From Candidatus Desulfosporosinus nitrosoreducens (GTDB taxonomy: Bacteria > Bacillota > Desulfitobacteriia > Desulfitobacteriales > Desulfitobacteriaceae), in assembly GCF_030954495.1 (NCBI RefSeq), contig NZ_JAVHUW010000046.1:81761-145760 (forward strand): 64,000 bases of DNA, read 5' to 3'. The translations under genes were made by a program, and so were the position numbers. A model generated the notes under the pieces. That model did not search any database. It was not told where the DNA came from and worked only from the letters and a program-made list of their open reading frames with translations. Every line of letters starts with the position of its first letter. Position 1 is the stretch's first letter. Below, one piece after another: positions 55,993 through 64,000 of this stretch.

Positions 55993-56013
55993 AGTGTTAT
56001 AGTATTTTTCAGA
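55993..56013 (+). promoter_or_regulatory. Leader/promoter shared with the 52442 gene
   Basis: Contains AGTGTTATAGT (extended -10-like) and TTTTTCAGA, 19 of 21 bases as upstream of the stub at 52442. Confidence 0.45.
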
Positions 56014-56026
56014 GGAGGAAACCTAT

Positions 56027-57076
56027 ATGAAAAAAATACTATGCACTAAATCAAAGAGATTACTTGCCGCAACTATTATCGGAATCATGCTTACTTCAGT
56101 ATCTACACCTGTATTGGCTTCAACGGGTGATATTTGGAATGGATCAACAAATATCGGTAATGTCATACAATTAATCTTACACCCTAGCATATTCCTTGAT
56201 CTTATAACTCATACAGATAATTACTCTTATGAAGTTAACGGAAAAGGCTATAATATTGAACAAGTGGATGCTTTATTTAAGAAAAATCCAACGGCTAGTG
56301 CAACTACTGTTCAAGGATTGATTGAAACACAATTAACTGGAACTCCCATAACCGGAGCCTCTAATACACAAGATTTTAACTGTACCATAACCGGGGGAAA
56401 AGCAACAATAACCGGGTACACTGGACCAGGAGGAGATATTGAGATACCAAGTATGATAAGTGGAATTCCAGTGTCATCTATCGGTGAATATGCATTTTAT
56501 AATTGCACAGGTTTAACCAGTATTACTATACCGACCGGAGTAACCAGTATTGGCGACAATGCTTTTAACGCTTGCAGAGGCTTAACTAATATTAGTATTC
56601 CGCAGGGAGTTACCAGCATCGGCGACAGTGCATTTTTCAATTGTACAGGCTTAGCTAGCATTAGCATTCCGGATAGTGTAACAGTGATCGGCAATGGAGC
56701 TTTTGATTACTGCACGGGTTTAACAAGTATCAGCATACCACAGGGAATAACCAGCATCGGCTACCAGACTTTTGCCGATTGTTCCAGATTAACGAATATC
56801 ATTATTCCTCAGGGAATCACGAGTATCGGCTATCAGGCTTTTGCCGATTGTTGGGGTTTAAATAGTATTAGTATACCGCAAGGAGTCACGAGTATCGGCA
56901 AAAGTGCATTTTTCAATTGCACAGGTTTAAATAGCATTAGATTTAACTCGACGACAACCACTATATATGATGATCAATATACACTACCAGCGACAACAAA
57001 GATTATAGGTTATGACCCTTCAACAGCAAAAGATTACGCGACAAAATATAATAGAACGTTTGAAGCCATCAAATAA
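56027..57076 (+). CDS. Head module + BspA-type leucine-rich-repeat surface protein
   Basis: 349 residues, ATG behind GAGGAGGAAACC. Signal peptide ~1-31; head module to ~115 (IWNGSTNIGNVIQLILHPSI, YSYEVNGKG, TVQGLIETQLTGTP); then LRR_5 repeats of ~23 residues (GVTSIGDNAFNACRGLTNIS style), about eight copies, and a cap DPSTAKDYATKYNRTFEAIK. BspA-type repeats bind host or matrix proteins in other bacteria. First ~25 codons nearly identical in DNA to the 52442 stub. Confidence 0.88.
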   Translation: MKKILCTKSKRLLAATIIGIMLTSVSTPVLASTGDIWNGSTNIGNVIQLILHPSIFLDLITHTDNYSYEVNGKGYNIEQVDALFKKNPTASATTVQGLIETQLTGTPITGASNTQDFNCTITGGKATITGYTGPGGDIEIPSMISGIPVSSIGEYAFYNCTGLTSITIPTGVTSIGDNAFNACRGLTNISIPQGVTSIGDSAFFNCTGLASISIPDSVTVIGNGAFDYCTGLTSISIPQGITSIGYQTFADCSRLTNIIIPQGITSIGYQAFADCWGLNSISIPQGVTSIGKSAFFNCTGLNSIRFNSTTTTIYDDQYTLPATTKIIGYDPSTAKDYATKYNRTFEAIK

Positions 57077-57203
57077 CCGATACCCTAAGAAGTAAGCACA
57101 GACTATTACTCTCAGCACTCAATGTTAAAAAATCTCATACCTTCTAAAAAACAATCCTAAAAACGTACTTAATTATGATCCATTTTTATAAGATACTCTG
57201 CAT

Positions 57204-57238
57204 ACGACCGACTGGCAGTTGTGGCAATGACTGCCGAT
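57204..57238 (-). repeat. GGCAG palindromic repeat, copy 4
   Basis: GACTGGCAGTTGTGGCAA-GACTGCC; flank ATAAGATACTCTGCAT matches copy 3. A hairpin (AACGCAATCCTTTC / GAAAGGATTGCGTT) follows directly. Confidence 0.65.
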
Positions 57239-57254
57239 CAATAAACCGTCCAAA

Positions 57255-57297
57255 AAACGCAATCCTTTCTTAATTCTGCGAAAGGATTGCGTTAAGC
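57255..57297. terminator. Hairpin terminator
   Basis: AACGCAATCCTTTC / GAAAGGATTGCGTT with an internal TTAATTCTGC loop, between the LRR gene (plus) and the DUF2442 gene (minus). Confidence 0.7.
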
Positions 57298-57320
57298 GTG
57301 AATGACAAATGAACTTACAA

Positions 57321-57578
57321 TCAATTAATTTCAACGGATTCATTCCATAACTCATGTTCGCTGATATCAGCTTTAGAATCCCAATATAAACCGTATCCGC
57401 CCGACTCGATTTTAACATCTTTAAAAACAGACTTATTTCTTAATAAACTAAAACGCGGCTCATGTAAGCGTTTAAATACATCATATTGTTTAATGATTCC
57501 ATTATTGAATGTAACAATTAAACAAAAATCATCGGTGGGAACAACCGCCTTAACTTTTGGTGGGAACATTGCTTTCAC
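57321..57578 (-). CDS. DUF2442 family protein
   Basis: 85 residues matching DUF2442: PPKVKAVVPTDDFCLIVTFNNG, a PRFSLLRNKSVFKDVKI middle and GYGLYWDSKADISEHELWNES end. Abuts the DUF4160 gene (no gap), the standard two-gene order of a toxin-antitoxin-like or Rel-BE-related module of unknown action. Confidence 0.88.
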   Translation of the reverse strand: MKAMFPPKVKAVVPTDDFCLIVTFNNGIIKQYDVFKRLHEPRFSLLRNKSVFKDVKIESGGYGLYWDSKADISEHELWNESVEIN

Positions 57579-57821
57579 CTACTCTAAAGTACTGAGTTTT
57601 CTAAATTCTTGAGTTTCCCACATTTGCATTAAATCATATTGGTATAACTTAGCCCATTCCATAACTAATGATTTTGCACGATTGGGCAAATCCCCTTCAA
57701 GCATTTCAAGGGTTTTAATGCTAAAAACGCCCACGAATTCCCCATACGTGGCATGAAAATGAGGGGGCAAAATGATTTCTTCCTTCAGAGTCAGAACCGC
57801 CATATTTCTCAAAAACTGCAC
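57579..57821 (-). CDS. DUF4160 family protein
   Basis: 80 residues. PPHFHATYGEFVGVFSI is the DUF4160 hallmark, and the AKLYQYDLMQMWETQEFRKL tail is typical. The start is uncertain (GTG 57821, or TTG/ATG a few codons later with GAGGTG upstream). Directly precedes DUF2442 on the same strand; probably a TA-like pair. Confidence 0.85.
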   Translation of the reverse strand: MQFLRNMAVLTLKEEIILPPHFHATYGEFVGVFSIKTLEMLEGDLPNRAKSLVMEWAKLYQYDLMQMWETQEFRKLSTLE

Positions 57822-57844
57822 CTCAACTATTAACTTATATGGAA

Positions 57845-57853
57845 ATTATACCA
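57845..57853 (-). promoter_or_regulatory. Extended -10 for the DUF4160/DUF2442 pair
   Basis: TGGTATAAT on the minus strand, ~25 bp before the start codon. Confidence 0.5.
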
Positions 57854-57947
57854 TATTTCTAGCTGAAGTTAAAATCGGAATGCTTTAAGTAAGCTCAATG
57901 AATCCCCTGTTGTTAATTATATCACAAAATGGTACTTCATCCATAGG

Positions 57948-57989
57948 AACCCTGAAGTTCTTGATATATAAGGATCTTCAGGGTTTTTT
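57948..57989 (+). terminator. Terminator hairpin before headless body 2
   Basis: AACCCTGAAG / CTTCAGGGTT then TTTTTTAG. It ends ~27 bp before AAGTGCTATTAACG at 58016. Confidence 0.8.
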
Positions 57990-58015
57990 AGTCTTAATTA
58001 AAATTATCACAATAG

Positions 58016-58029
58016 AAGTGCTATTAACG
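58016..58029 (+). repeat. 14-bp junction sequence, copy 2
   Basis: AAGTGCTATTAACG, identical to 52967-52980 and in the same reading frame (SAIN). Confidence 0.6.
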
Positions 58030-61000
58030 TGACGACGACAGTTGGGACAGCACCTGTGTTGCCAGCTACGGTTACCGCTACAATGAGTGATGGTTCAACA
58101 AAAGAAGTTGCAGTAACCTGGGATTCTATTGATGCTTCCAGTTATGCTGCTACTGGAAGTTTTACTATTTCTGGGGCAATCGCGGATTCGACGACTGTAA
58201 AGGCAACGGCTACGGTTACAGTCGAAGAGGCACAGCTCTCTATCTCTAACGCTGCAGCAATCTTAGCTGATTCGGCTGCCGGCAATTTAAAAGCGGATGG
58301 TAAAACAGTTGTAACAGTGCAAGCAACCTATAAGGATGCTGAAGCACAAGGTTTTACCGGTACAGCAGAATTAGTCTCAAAGCATGGTCTTGTCTCCGCT
58401 CAAACAGAAGCCGCTTTCGATAAGGGAGTTGCAACCTTTAATGTCACTCTTCCTAACTCGACAACTGATATTCAAGACGTACTCTCCGTACGGATTAAAA
58501 CATCAAACATTCCGGCTGAAGTCAATGTTGTGTCCAGCCCTATCAGCGTAACTTATAAAGCGTATGTCCCTGATGGCGGAGCTTCTGAAAATACGATCAA
58601 AACCTACACCGTAGACGCTGTCAAATCAGCCGACCTTGCTGACCGTGTCAATGTTTATGTCGGAAATGTAGCCAATAGCGATCTTGACGCTGTAAAACAA
58701 GCGATTATCGATCAATTAACCCTCGATAACGGTCCTCTTGCAACAACTCCCGAGCCCATCACGATCGCGACCATTGATACGGCTACAGTTGTTGGAACAC
58801 CAACCTCATCAACATCGGCATCTTATGTCTTTAGCGCCTTGATCGACCTAAAGAATGGCGCCGACTATCTCTATGACAATCAATTAATCAACTACACGAT
58901 CAATGCCGGAACGGCCAGTATCCGTTTAGGCCAAGCCACAGGGTCTTTCAGTTTAATTGACAAAACCCAACCCGTTATGTCCAGTGTGACTGCACCTGAC
59001 GCAGACAATCCGAATAGAATTGTTGTCACTTTCTCTGAACCCATCAACACAGAACCCGCTGCAGCAGTTAATGCGGCTAACAGTGCTCTTAATCCAACAA
59101 ACTGGGTACTTAATGGGCATGTTTTGCTGACAAGCGATTTGGTTGCTAAGGGCATTACCGTAGAGCCGGGGAACGCCAGAAATGCCGTAGATATAAACCT
59201 GACAAATTCAGCCATTCAAAAATACTTGGTCGATGGCGAGAATTTGATTCAAGCTAAATCCATTTCGGACTGGGCAGGATTAACCGACCTTACGGATAAT
59301 AACAAAATCTCAACTCAAGACTTCACATTTAACTATAGTAAACCGGTTGTTACACCAGGTTTGAACATTACTTTAGGATCTGCTGAGCAATATGAACTTA
59401 GTTTAGCAACTCCACTCTATACCGATAAAGATGCTACAACGGAGCTTGATCTTACAACAGAACCCTTGAAAGTTCAATTGATCGATACCAGCTCAAAAGC
59501 ACAGATTTTAGACCTGACTGGGGATTATTCAATTGTTAAAGATCCGGCAGATACCTCTAAGTATGTCTTAGAATTAACCAAAGACTGGACCCAATTATTG
59601 ACAATCCCTGCTACCTATCATAATCAGACCTTAAAAGTATCTCTGGGGACCGCTTATGACGTCTACGGGAACCAAGTATCGGGTGCCTTAGACGCCGCAG
59701 CTACAGAATTGCAACCACTTAGTGGGACTGCTGTAATTCCCGAAGATACAACTTCCCCTGCGACAACATCGAAAAAGATTCTCGATTTGGTTGATTCAGC
59801 CTCACAAAATACCGATGGCAATGTGACAACTACCGGAAATGTTTCTGTAACGATGACGGAACCTGTTCAATTATACTCCGTACTACCTGGCTATACGCAA
59901 CAAGTTATGTACGACGATGTGACCCCTAGCTTACAACAAGTTGCTAATGGTGGTGTACCGGTTCCAACCTTTGAGTATGTCAAAGTTGCCAATGATGCAA
60001 GTATTACCTCGGCTGTTCCTGTAGGCCAAAAAATAGACGGCCACATTGTAGGAACAAAAGCAGGTGAAAGCGATTCAGTTAATATTTATGATACCCAATT
60101 CACGGTCGCACCTAACAGCGCATTAGAAGCAGGCGAGTGGCAACTTGTTATCCGTTCAATTTCCGATGATATCGGAAACACGATGGTAACGGAGACCGTT
60201 AATCTCGTAATTCCTGCAACTGGAGTTGTTACGCCGGTCCAAACAGGCGATAACCAAATTAATCCTTACGTTGTCTGGGCTTATGCAGAGAACAATGTAA
60301 CCGATGGAAATGGAAACGCCAACGATTATGTCAAGATTTTGTACAGCCGTCAAATGTCCGTGGACGCCCTCCGTTCAGCAACCTATGACATCAACGGAAA
60401 ACAAGTCAATCAAGATGCCAGCATCACAGCGGAAAGTGTCGTTTTGTATCGTCAAAATGAAGATCCCAACAATGTGAACTACAACAAGTTCTACGGTGAA
60501 AATAACAATATGATGAACTGGACTGGGGAGTTAGTTACCATTAAACTTCCGAGTGACTTCATCACAGGGGATGACCTTACAGGAACGGCTCACAACATGC
60601 TCACGCTTCCGGCAAACTTAATGGCTCGTGATGACGGCAACGCAACAACTTCAGAGAATCTGTTATTCACGAACAATAATGGCAGCAATCAATTTGAACT
60701 GACCTTTAATACTGATCGGAGCAAATTACCTGCTAACGCGCTGTTACCGGCCTTCGATAAGAATCAGCAATACAACAGTGTAGATAGTTATCGCAACGGT
60801 ACAGTCACAGCTGACTTAACGGCTTATAATGCAGCTTTGGCAGCAGTAAATCAAGCTGATTACACCGCTGACAGCTGGACTGCGTATCAAGCAGTTGTTG
60901 CAGCCAATATAGTGACAACCGCCAATACCCAAACTGAAGTTGACACTGCAACCGCTAACATTAAGGCTGCACAAAAAGATCTTCAACCAGCAACGGGCGC

Positions 61001-61475
61001 ACTTCAAATTGTCGGTACGCCTTCATTTAACGCAGTTCTTCAAACATTGAAAGTAACCGTTAACGATGAAACCCTTGTAAAGGATGTTCTGGTCAACGGT
61101 GTATCCACGAAAGTTACACCATTAGACAATGTCTTCACTGTACCGGTCGACGATACCACAGATCGAGTTGTGTTTGTTGATGCAGACGGCAACCAAGTTG
61201 TTGTCCAAGAAGGAACTGTAGCAACGCTCACCGTGACTGCTGCTCCCACATTTGACGGTCTACTCGGCTTCGAGAAAATCCCCGTTAGCGACTCGTCGCT
61301 TGTTAAAACAGTGATTGTAAATGGAACAAGCTACACAGTTGGTGCTCCAGCGGGAGATGATGGCATCTCTGTAAGCGCACCTAATTCAACGAACATTGCG
61401 GTTACCGGCCTAACAGCAGCTCCTACTACGATCGTCTTAGTTGATAATAGCGGTGCACAAGTCACGGCTAAATAA
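58029..61475 (+). CDS. Headless large surface-protein body 2
   Basis: 1148 residues from the first possible GTG, but this has no ribosome site, no signal peptide, and the frame is already open from 58002. Domains: Big_4 Ig ~1-70 (TVGTAPVLPATVTATMSDGS), invasin-like ~75-190, several SbsA-type Ig domains, and one FIVAR domain ~930-1000 (AALAAVNQADYTADSWTAYQAV), with a beta-strand C-terminus. A terminator lies just upstream, so it is probably silent unless joined to a head by recombination. Alternatively a simple truncation. Confidence 0.75.
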   Translation: MTTTVGTAPVLPATVTATMSDGSTKEVAVTWDSIDASSYAATGSFTISGAIADSTTVKATATVTVEEAQLSISNAAAILADSAAGNLKADGKTVVTVQATYKDAEAQGFTGTAELVSKHGLVSAQTEAAFDKGVATFNVTLPNSTTDIQDVLSVRIKTSNIPAEVNVVSSPISVTYKAYVPDGGASENTIKTYTVDAVKSADLADRVNVYVGNVANSDLDAVKQAIIDQLTLDNGPLATTPEPITIATIDTATVVGTPTSSTSASYVFSALIDLKNGADYLYDNQLINYTINAGTASIRLGQATGSFSLIDKTQPVMSSVTAPDADNPNRIVVTFSEPINTEPAAAVNAANSALNPTNWVLNGHVLLTSDLVAKGITVEPGNARNAVDINLTNSAIQKYLVDGENLIQAKSISDWAGLTDLTDNNKISTQDFTFNYSKPVVTPGLNITLGSAEQYELSLATPLYTDKDATTELDLTTEPLKVQLIDTSSKAQILDLTGDYSIVKDPADTSKYVLELTKDWTQLLTIPATYHNQTLKVSLGTAYDVYGNQVSGALDAAATELQPLSGTAVIPEDTTSPATTSKKILDLVDSASQNTDGNVTTTGNVSVTMTEPVQLYSVLPGYTQQVMYDDVTPSLQQVANGGVPVPTFEYVKVANDASITSAVPVGQKIDGHIVGTKAGESDSVNIYDTQFTVAPNSALEAGEWQLVIRSISDDIGNTMVTETVNLVIPATGVVTPVQTGDNQINPYVVWAYAENNVTDGNGNANDYVKILYSRQMSVDALRSATYDINGKQVNQDASITAESVVLYRQNEDPNNVNYNKFYGENNNMMNWTGELVTIKLPSDFITGDDLTGTAHNMLTLPANLMARDDGNATTSENLLFTNNNGSNQFELTFNTDRSKLPANALLPAFDKNQQYNSVDSYRNGTVTADLTAYNAALAAVNQADYTADSWTAYQAVVAANIVTTANTQTEVDTATANIKAAQKDLQPATGALQIVGTPSFNAVLQTLKVTVNDETLVKDVLVNGVSTKVTPLDNVFTVPVDDTTDRVVFVDADGNQVVVQEGTVATLTVTAAPTFDGLLGFEKIPVSDSSLVKTVIVNGTSYTVGAPAGDDGISVSAPNSTNIAVTGLTAAPTTIVLVDNSGAQVTAK

Positions 61476-61508
61476 GATCCAGCCCATTATGTAATGTATG
61501 CTAAAAAT

Positions 61509-61545
61509 ATTGCTAACTATGATGAATATTATCATAGTTAGCAAT
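61509..61545 (+). terminator. Hairpin after headless body 2
   Basis: ATTGCTAACTATGAT / ATCATAGTTAGCAAT, 15-bp perfect stem, no good T-run. Confidence 0.55.
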
Positions 61546-61595
61546 ACCCAAAAGACAGGCAAAATTACCACACTAAAATAAGGGGGAACCATTTT

Positions 61596-64000
61596 ATGAA
61601 TAAGCCTTGGAAAGTATTCTCCACTTCAGCTCTTGTAGTCGCACTCTCAGTCAGTATGGCTATACCAGCTTTTGCGGCAAATGGTGATATGGTTGATAAG
61701 ACCACAAAAACGACTTATTTAGCTTCAGATTATCGATCCAATACCGCTACAATGAACGACTTACTTCAACATATGTTTAATGGGGATCAATTCTCCTATG
61801 AGTACGGTTCTCAAAACTACAAATATGACGCATTTGCCAACAAGGTTACTAGTTTAATGAGCACCATGACACCTGAACAAGCAAAAGCACAAGCGGCTAC
61901 GGATAGTTCTTTATTAGACACAACGGCTCCAACAGCTTTGAGCGTTGCCAGCGTATCTGCCATTAACAGCACTACTTTAGGAGTTGCATTTAACAGAGCT
62001 CTGACTTCAGATGAGCAATCTAAGGCTCAATTTGCTGTAACATATAACAATACTGCCTTCAATATCAGTGCTGTTACATGGTCGACAGATGGTATGACAG
62101 CTCAATTTAGCAGGCAAGATGCTGCAAAACTTGCCGCTGGAACTTATGCCGTTAGTGTAACAGGTGTTAGCACGGATGCTTTAACTTCATCAGTAACGGT
62201 TAATGCCGAAACTGCAACATCTATTGAACTTGCCACAACCAGGGTTGCACCAGCTGCTGGGCAAAACATAGCCTATACTGTCAAAAATCAATATGGCGAA
62301 GCGATGACAGTTGCACCAGGTGCAATTACTGTATATGCATTTAATCAGAATGATAATACAAATAGAGGAATCACAGGAACACTAATCAATAGCATGGATT
62401 TCCATCTTGCAAACGTAGGTGATGTAGTAAAAGTTACTGCATACCTTACTGCTAATCCCGCAGTTACCATTTCTTCGAATGTGACTGTAGCTAATATTTC
62501 AACGGGCGCAATTACGCTTGCTGATCCGGTATTGCCAACCGGCGCTGCACGTCTGACAGTAAATACTGCTCATGTAACTATGCCTGTAACTGTAACCGAC
62601 GATGCTGGTGCCCCAATTCAACTGGCTCCTAATGTTGGACCAATCGTTTCAGGTACTGCGAATAATATTGGAAATGGTTTGACGTTAAGCTTTAATAATA
62701 TTACTGCAGTTGCTGTCAACGCTCAACATCAGTTAGACTTTACACTTGGAGCAGCTGCTGGCCCTGCATCAGTGACTATTACCAATCCAGCCACTGGTGA
62801 TGTTCAAACAAAGAACTTTACGGTAGTTGCTGTTTCTGATACAGCTACAATTACAATGACTGCCCCCACTACCGCAATTCGCGTTGGCGGCGGAACTGTT
62901 AATATTCCATTTACTCTTGCAGATCAATACGGAAATGCGATGACTACTGCAAGCCTTGGTTGGGATCCTACTGATGTTCAACTCAACAGTTCAAACACTG
63001 CTGTTGCAACAGTTACCTGGGCTGGAAATAATCTTCAAGTTACACCTGTAGCTGCTGGTAATGCTACAATTTATGCGACAGTTGTTACTCCTGTTGCAAA
63101 TGCAGCCACAGCAACTAATACGTTAGCTATTACAGTACAATCCACTGCTCAACCGACAAATATCGCTTTGAGTGGCACCCCGACAACTTCACTTGCTGAA
63201 GGACAAACTGTTGCCGCTGGCGCTACAACTGGTGCATTGAAGTTTGCTATTACTGACCAGGATGGAAATCCGGTTAACTTAGCCGCTGCTGGTGCTGCTG
63301 GAGTCAAGGCTAACCTTACAGTAACCGACCCGGGTACCGTATTAACTGCTCCTGCTGCTGCTGTTTTGAAGGCTGCCGATATGAGTGGTACTGTTGGAAC
63401 GACAAATGGCATTACTGTAACAGCTGCTGCCGCTACTGGTAATGCGACAATAACTGCTCAATTATTTGTTGACGCAAATAACAATGATATATTAGATTCT
63501 GGTGAAACACTGCTTGGCAGCGTATCTGTACCTTATACTGTTAGTACTAACCAACTGAATAAGGGTGCTATTTCAGTTATTGCTGGTGCAACCGGAAGTG
63601 GAGATTTCTCAGGTGCATATGCAGCAGTGAATACAAATACTACCTTAACTTATGCTCTGCAAGACCAAGCCGGTCAAGCGTTAACCACTGCTGCTGCAGT
63701 TCCTGTTGTATGGACTATCACCAACACAGGAACCACTGCAATGACAGTAAATGATGGTACTACTAAAACCTTAGCGGCTGGGGCAACTGCTACCTATACT
63801 ACACAATCAACTGTAGGTGCTGCAGCAACATCTGCTATTCAAATCAACAGTGCTTCTGAAAACCAAGCAAAAGTAAGTGTAGCTGCTACTGGCGTTTCAA
63901 CGCCTGCAACTTCTACTCTTACTTGGACAGATGCCGTAGTTGGTGCCAGCCAAACATATACCGGTACAGTACAATCCTTCGATGCTACAGCTCATTGGTT
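61596..64000 (+). CDS. Large head-module Ig-like surface protein (cut by window edge)
   Basis: 801 codons visible, no stop before the edge; ATG behind AAGGGGGAACC. Signal peptide ~1-27 (VSMAIPAFAA). A divergent head module follows (NGDMVDKTTKT, MNDLLQHMFNGDQFSYEYGSQNY). Then the body begins at about residue 117 with SVASVSAINSTTLGVAFNRA, exactly the VSAIN point where the two headless bodies begin. The rest is repeated Ig-like/Big domains rich in Ala, Thr and Val. The intact example of the head-body join. Confidence 0.85.
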   Translation, partial: MNKPWKVFSTSALVVALSVSMAIPAFAANGDMVDKTTKTTYLASDYRSNTATMNDLLQHMFNGDQFSYEYGSQNYKYDAFANKVTSLMSTMTPEQAKAQAATDSSLLDTTAPTALSVASVSAINSTTLGVAFNRALTSDEQSKAQFAVTYNNTAFNISAVTWSTDGMTAQFSRQDAAKLAAGTYAVSVTGVSTDALTSSVTVNAETATSIELATTRVAPAAGQNIAYTVKNQYGEAMTVAPGAITVYAFNQNDNTNRGITGTLINSMDFHLANVGDVVKVTAYLTANPAVTISSNVTVANISTGAITLADPVLPTGAARLTVNTAHVTMPVTVTDDAGAPIQLAPNVGPIVSGTANNIGNGLTLSFNNITAVAVNAQHQLDFTLGAAAGPASVTITNPATGDVQTKNFTVVAVSDTATITMTAPTTAIRVGGGTVNIPFTLADQYGNAMTTASLGWDPTDVQLNSSNTAVATVTWAGNNLQVTPVAAGNATIYATVVTPVANAATATNTLAITVQSTAQPTNIALSGTPTTSLAEGQTVAAGATTGALKFAITDQDGNPVNLAAAGAAGVKANLTVTDPGTVLTAPAAAVLKAADMSGTVGTTNGITVTAAAATGNATITAQLFVDANNNDILDSGETLLGSVSVPYTVSTNQLNKGAISVIAGATGSGDFSGAYAAVNTNTTLTYALQDQAGQALTTAAAVPVVWTITNTGTTAMTVNDGTTKTLAAGATATYTTQSTVGAAATSAIQINSASENQAKVSVAATGVSTPATSTLTWTDAVVGASQTYTGTVQSFDATAHW

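Noticed and set aside
1..64000. CRISPR array, tRNA or rRNA genes
   Set aside because: No regularly spaced direct repeats with unique spacers, and no cloverleaf or rRNA-like stretches were recognised on either strand.

Overview
The window looks like a chromosome segment of an anaerobic, spore-forming, Gram-positive member of the Clostridia, most like the Desulfitobacterium/Desulfosporosinus group (inference). Signs are strong AGGAGG-type ribosome sites with frequent GTG/TTG starts, sporulation-type genes (YhcN/YlaJ and GerMN lipoproteins, SleB-type hydrolase, YlbF), CWB2 cell-wall-binding proteins, and a glutamate-fermentation cluster.

1-12.6 kb: almost entirely on the minus strand, a methylaspartate (glutamate mutase) pathway. 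Transcribed right to left: GntR regulator, glutamate racemase, glutamate mutase GlmS, its reactivase GlmL, GlmE, methylaspartate ammonia-lyase, then (after an oppositely oriented Uma2 gene) a 2-hydroxyacyl-CoA-dehydratase-type Fe-S protein with its ATPase activator, a tiny membrane protein, and CitD/CitE/CitF with the start of CitC. In this setting the cit genes are probably citramalate lyase, giving acetate and pyruvate from glutamate. No mesaconase gene is visible.

12.6-36.6 kb: housekeeping and envelope genes. They include a CWB2 protein; a response regulator / histidine kinase / MacA-like adaptor / ABC ATPase / MacB-like permease operon; MarR regulator; GerMN lipoprotein; ZIP metal transporter; an SGNH-fold protein lacking its catalytic His; YlbF and a run of small unknown proteins; a Tat-exported phosphoesterase; SleB-type hydrolase; two adjacent TolC-like proteins; an S41 protease; and a DEAD-box helicase.

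36.6-47.4 kb: surface proteins. A CWB2 protein is fused to an HtrA-like domain whose catalytic His is Gln, followed by a 1182-residue CWB2 S-layer-like protein and a secreted protein with about seven copies of a ~115-residue repeat.

47.5-64 kb: a more AT-rich accessory island. Five genes share a signal peptide plus ~85-residue head module joined to different bodies or to nothing: two stubs, a degenerate double-peptidase protein, a leucine-rich-repeat protein, and a large Ig-like protein running off the window. Two headless surface-protein bodies start at the same 14-bp sequence AAGTGCTATTAACG, each just after a terminator hairpin. Between them lie a tyrosine recombinase and a duplicated-HTH partner. 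Four copies of a GGCAG-type palindrome occur only here, two of them as 20-bp perfect inverted repeats around a 0.25-kb non-coding segment. My leading hypothesis is a head/body shuffling or phase-variation system for surface proteins. This is inference from layout and needs population-level sequence data.
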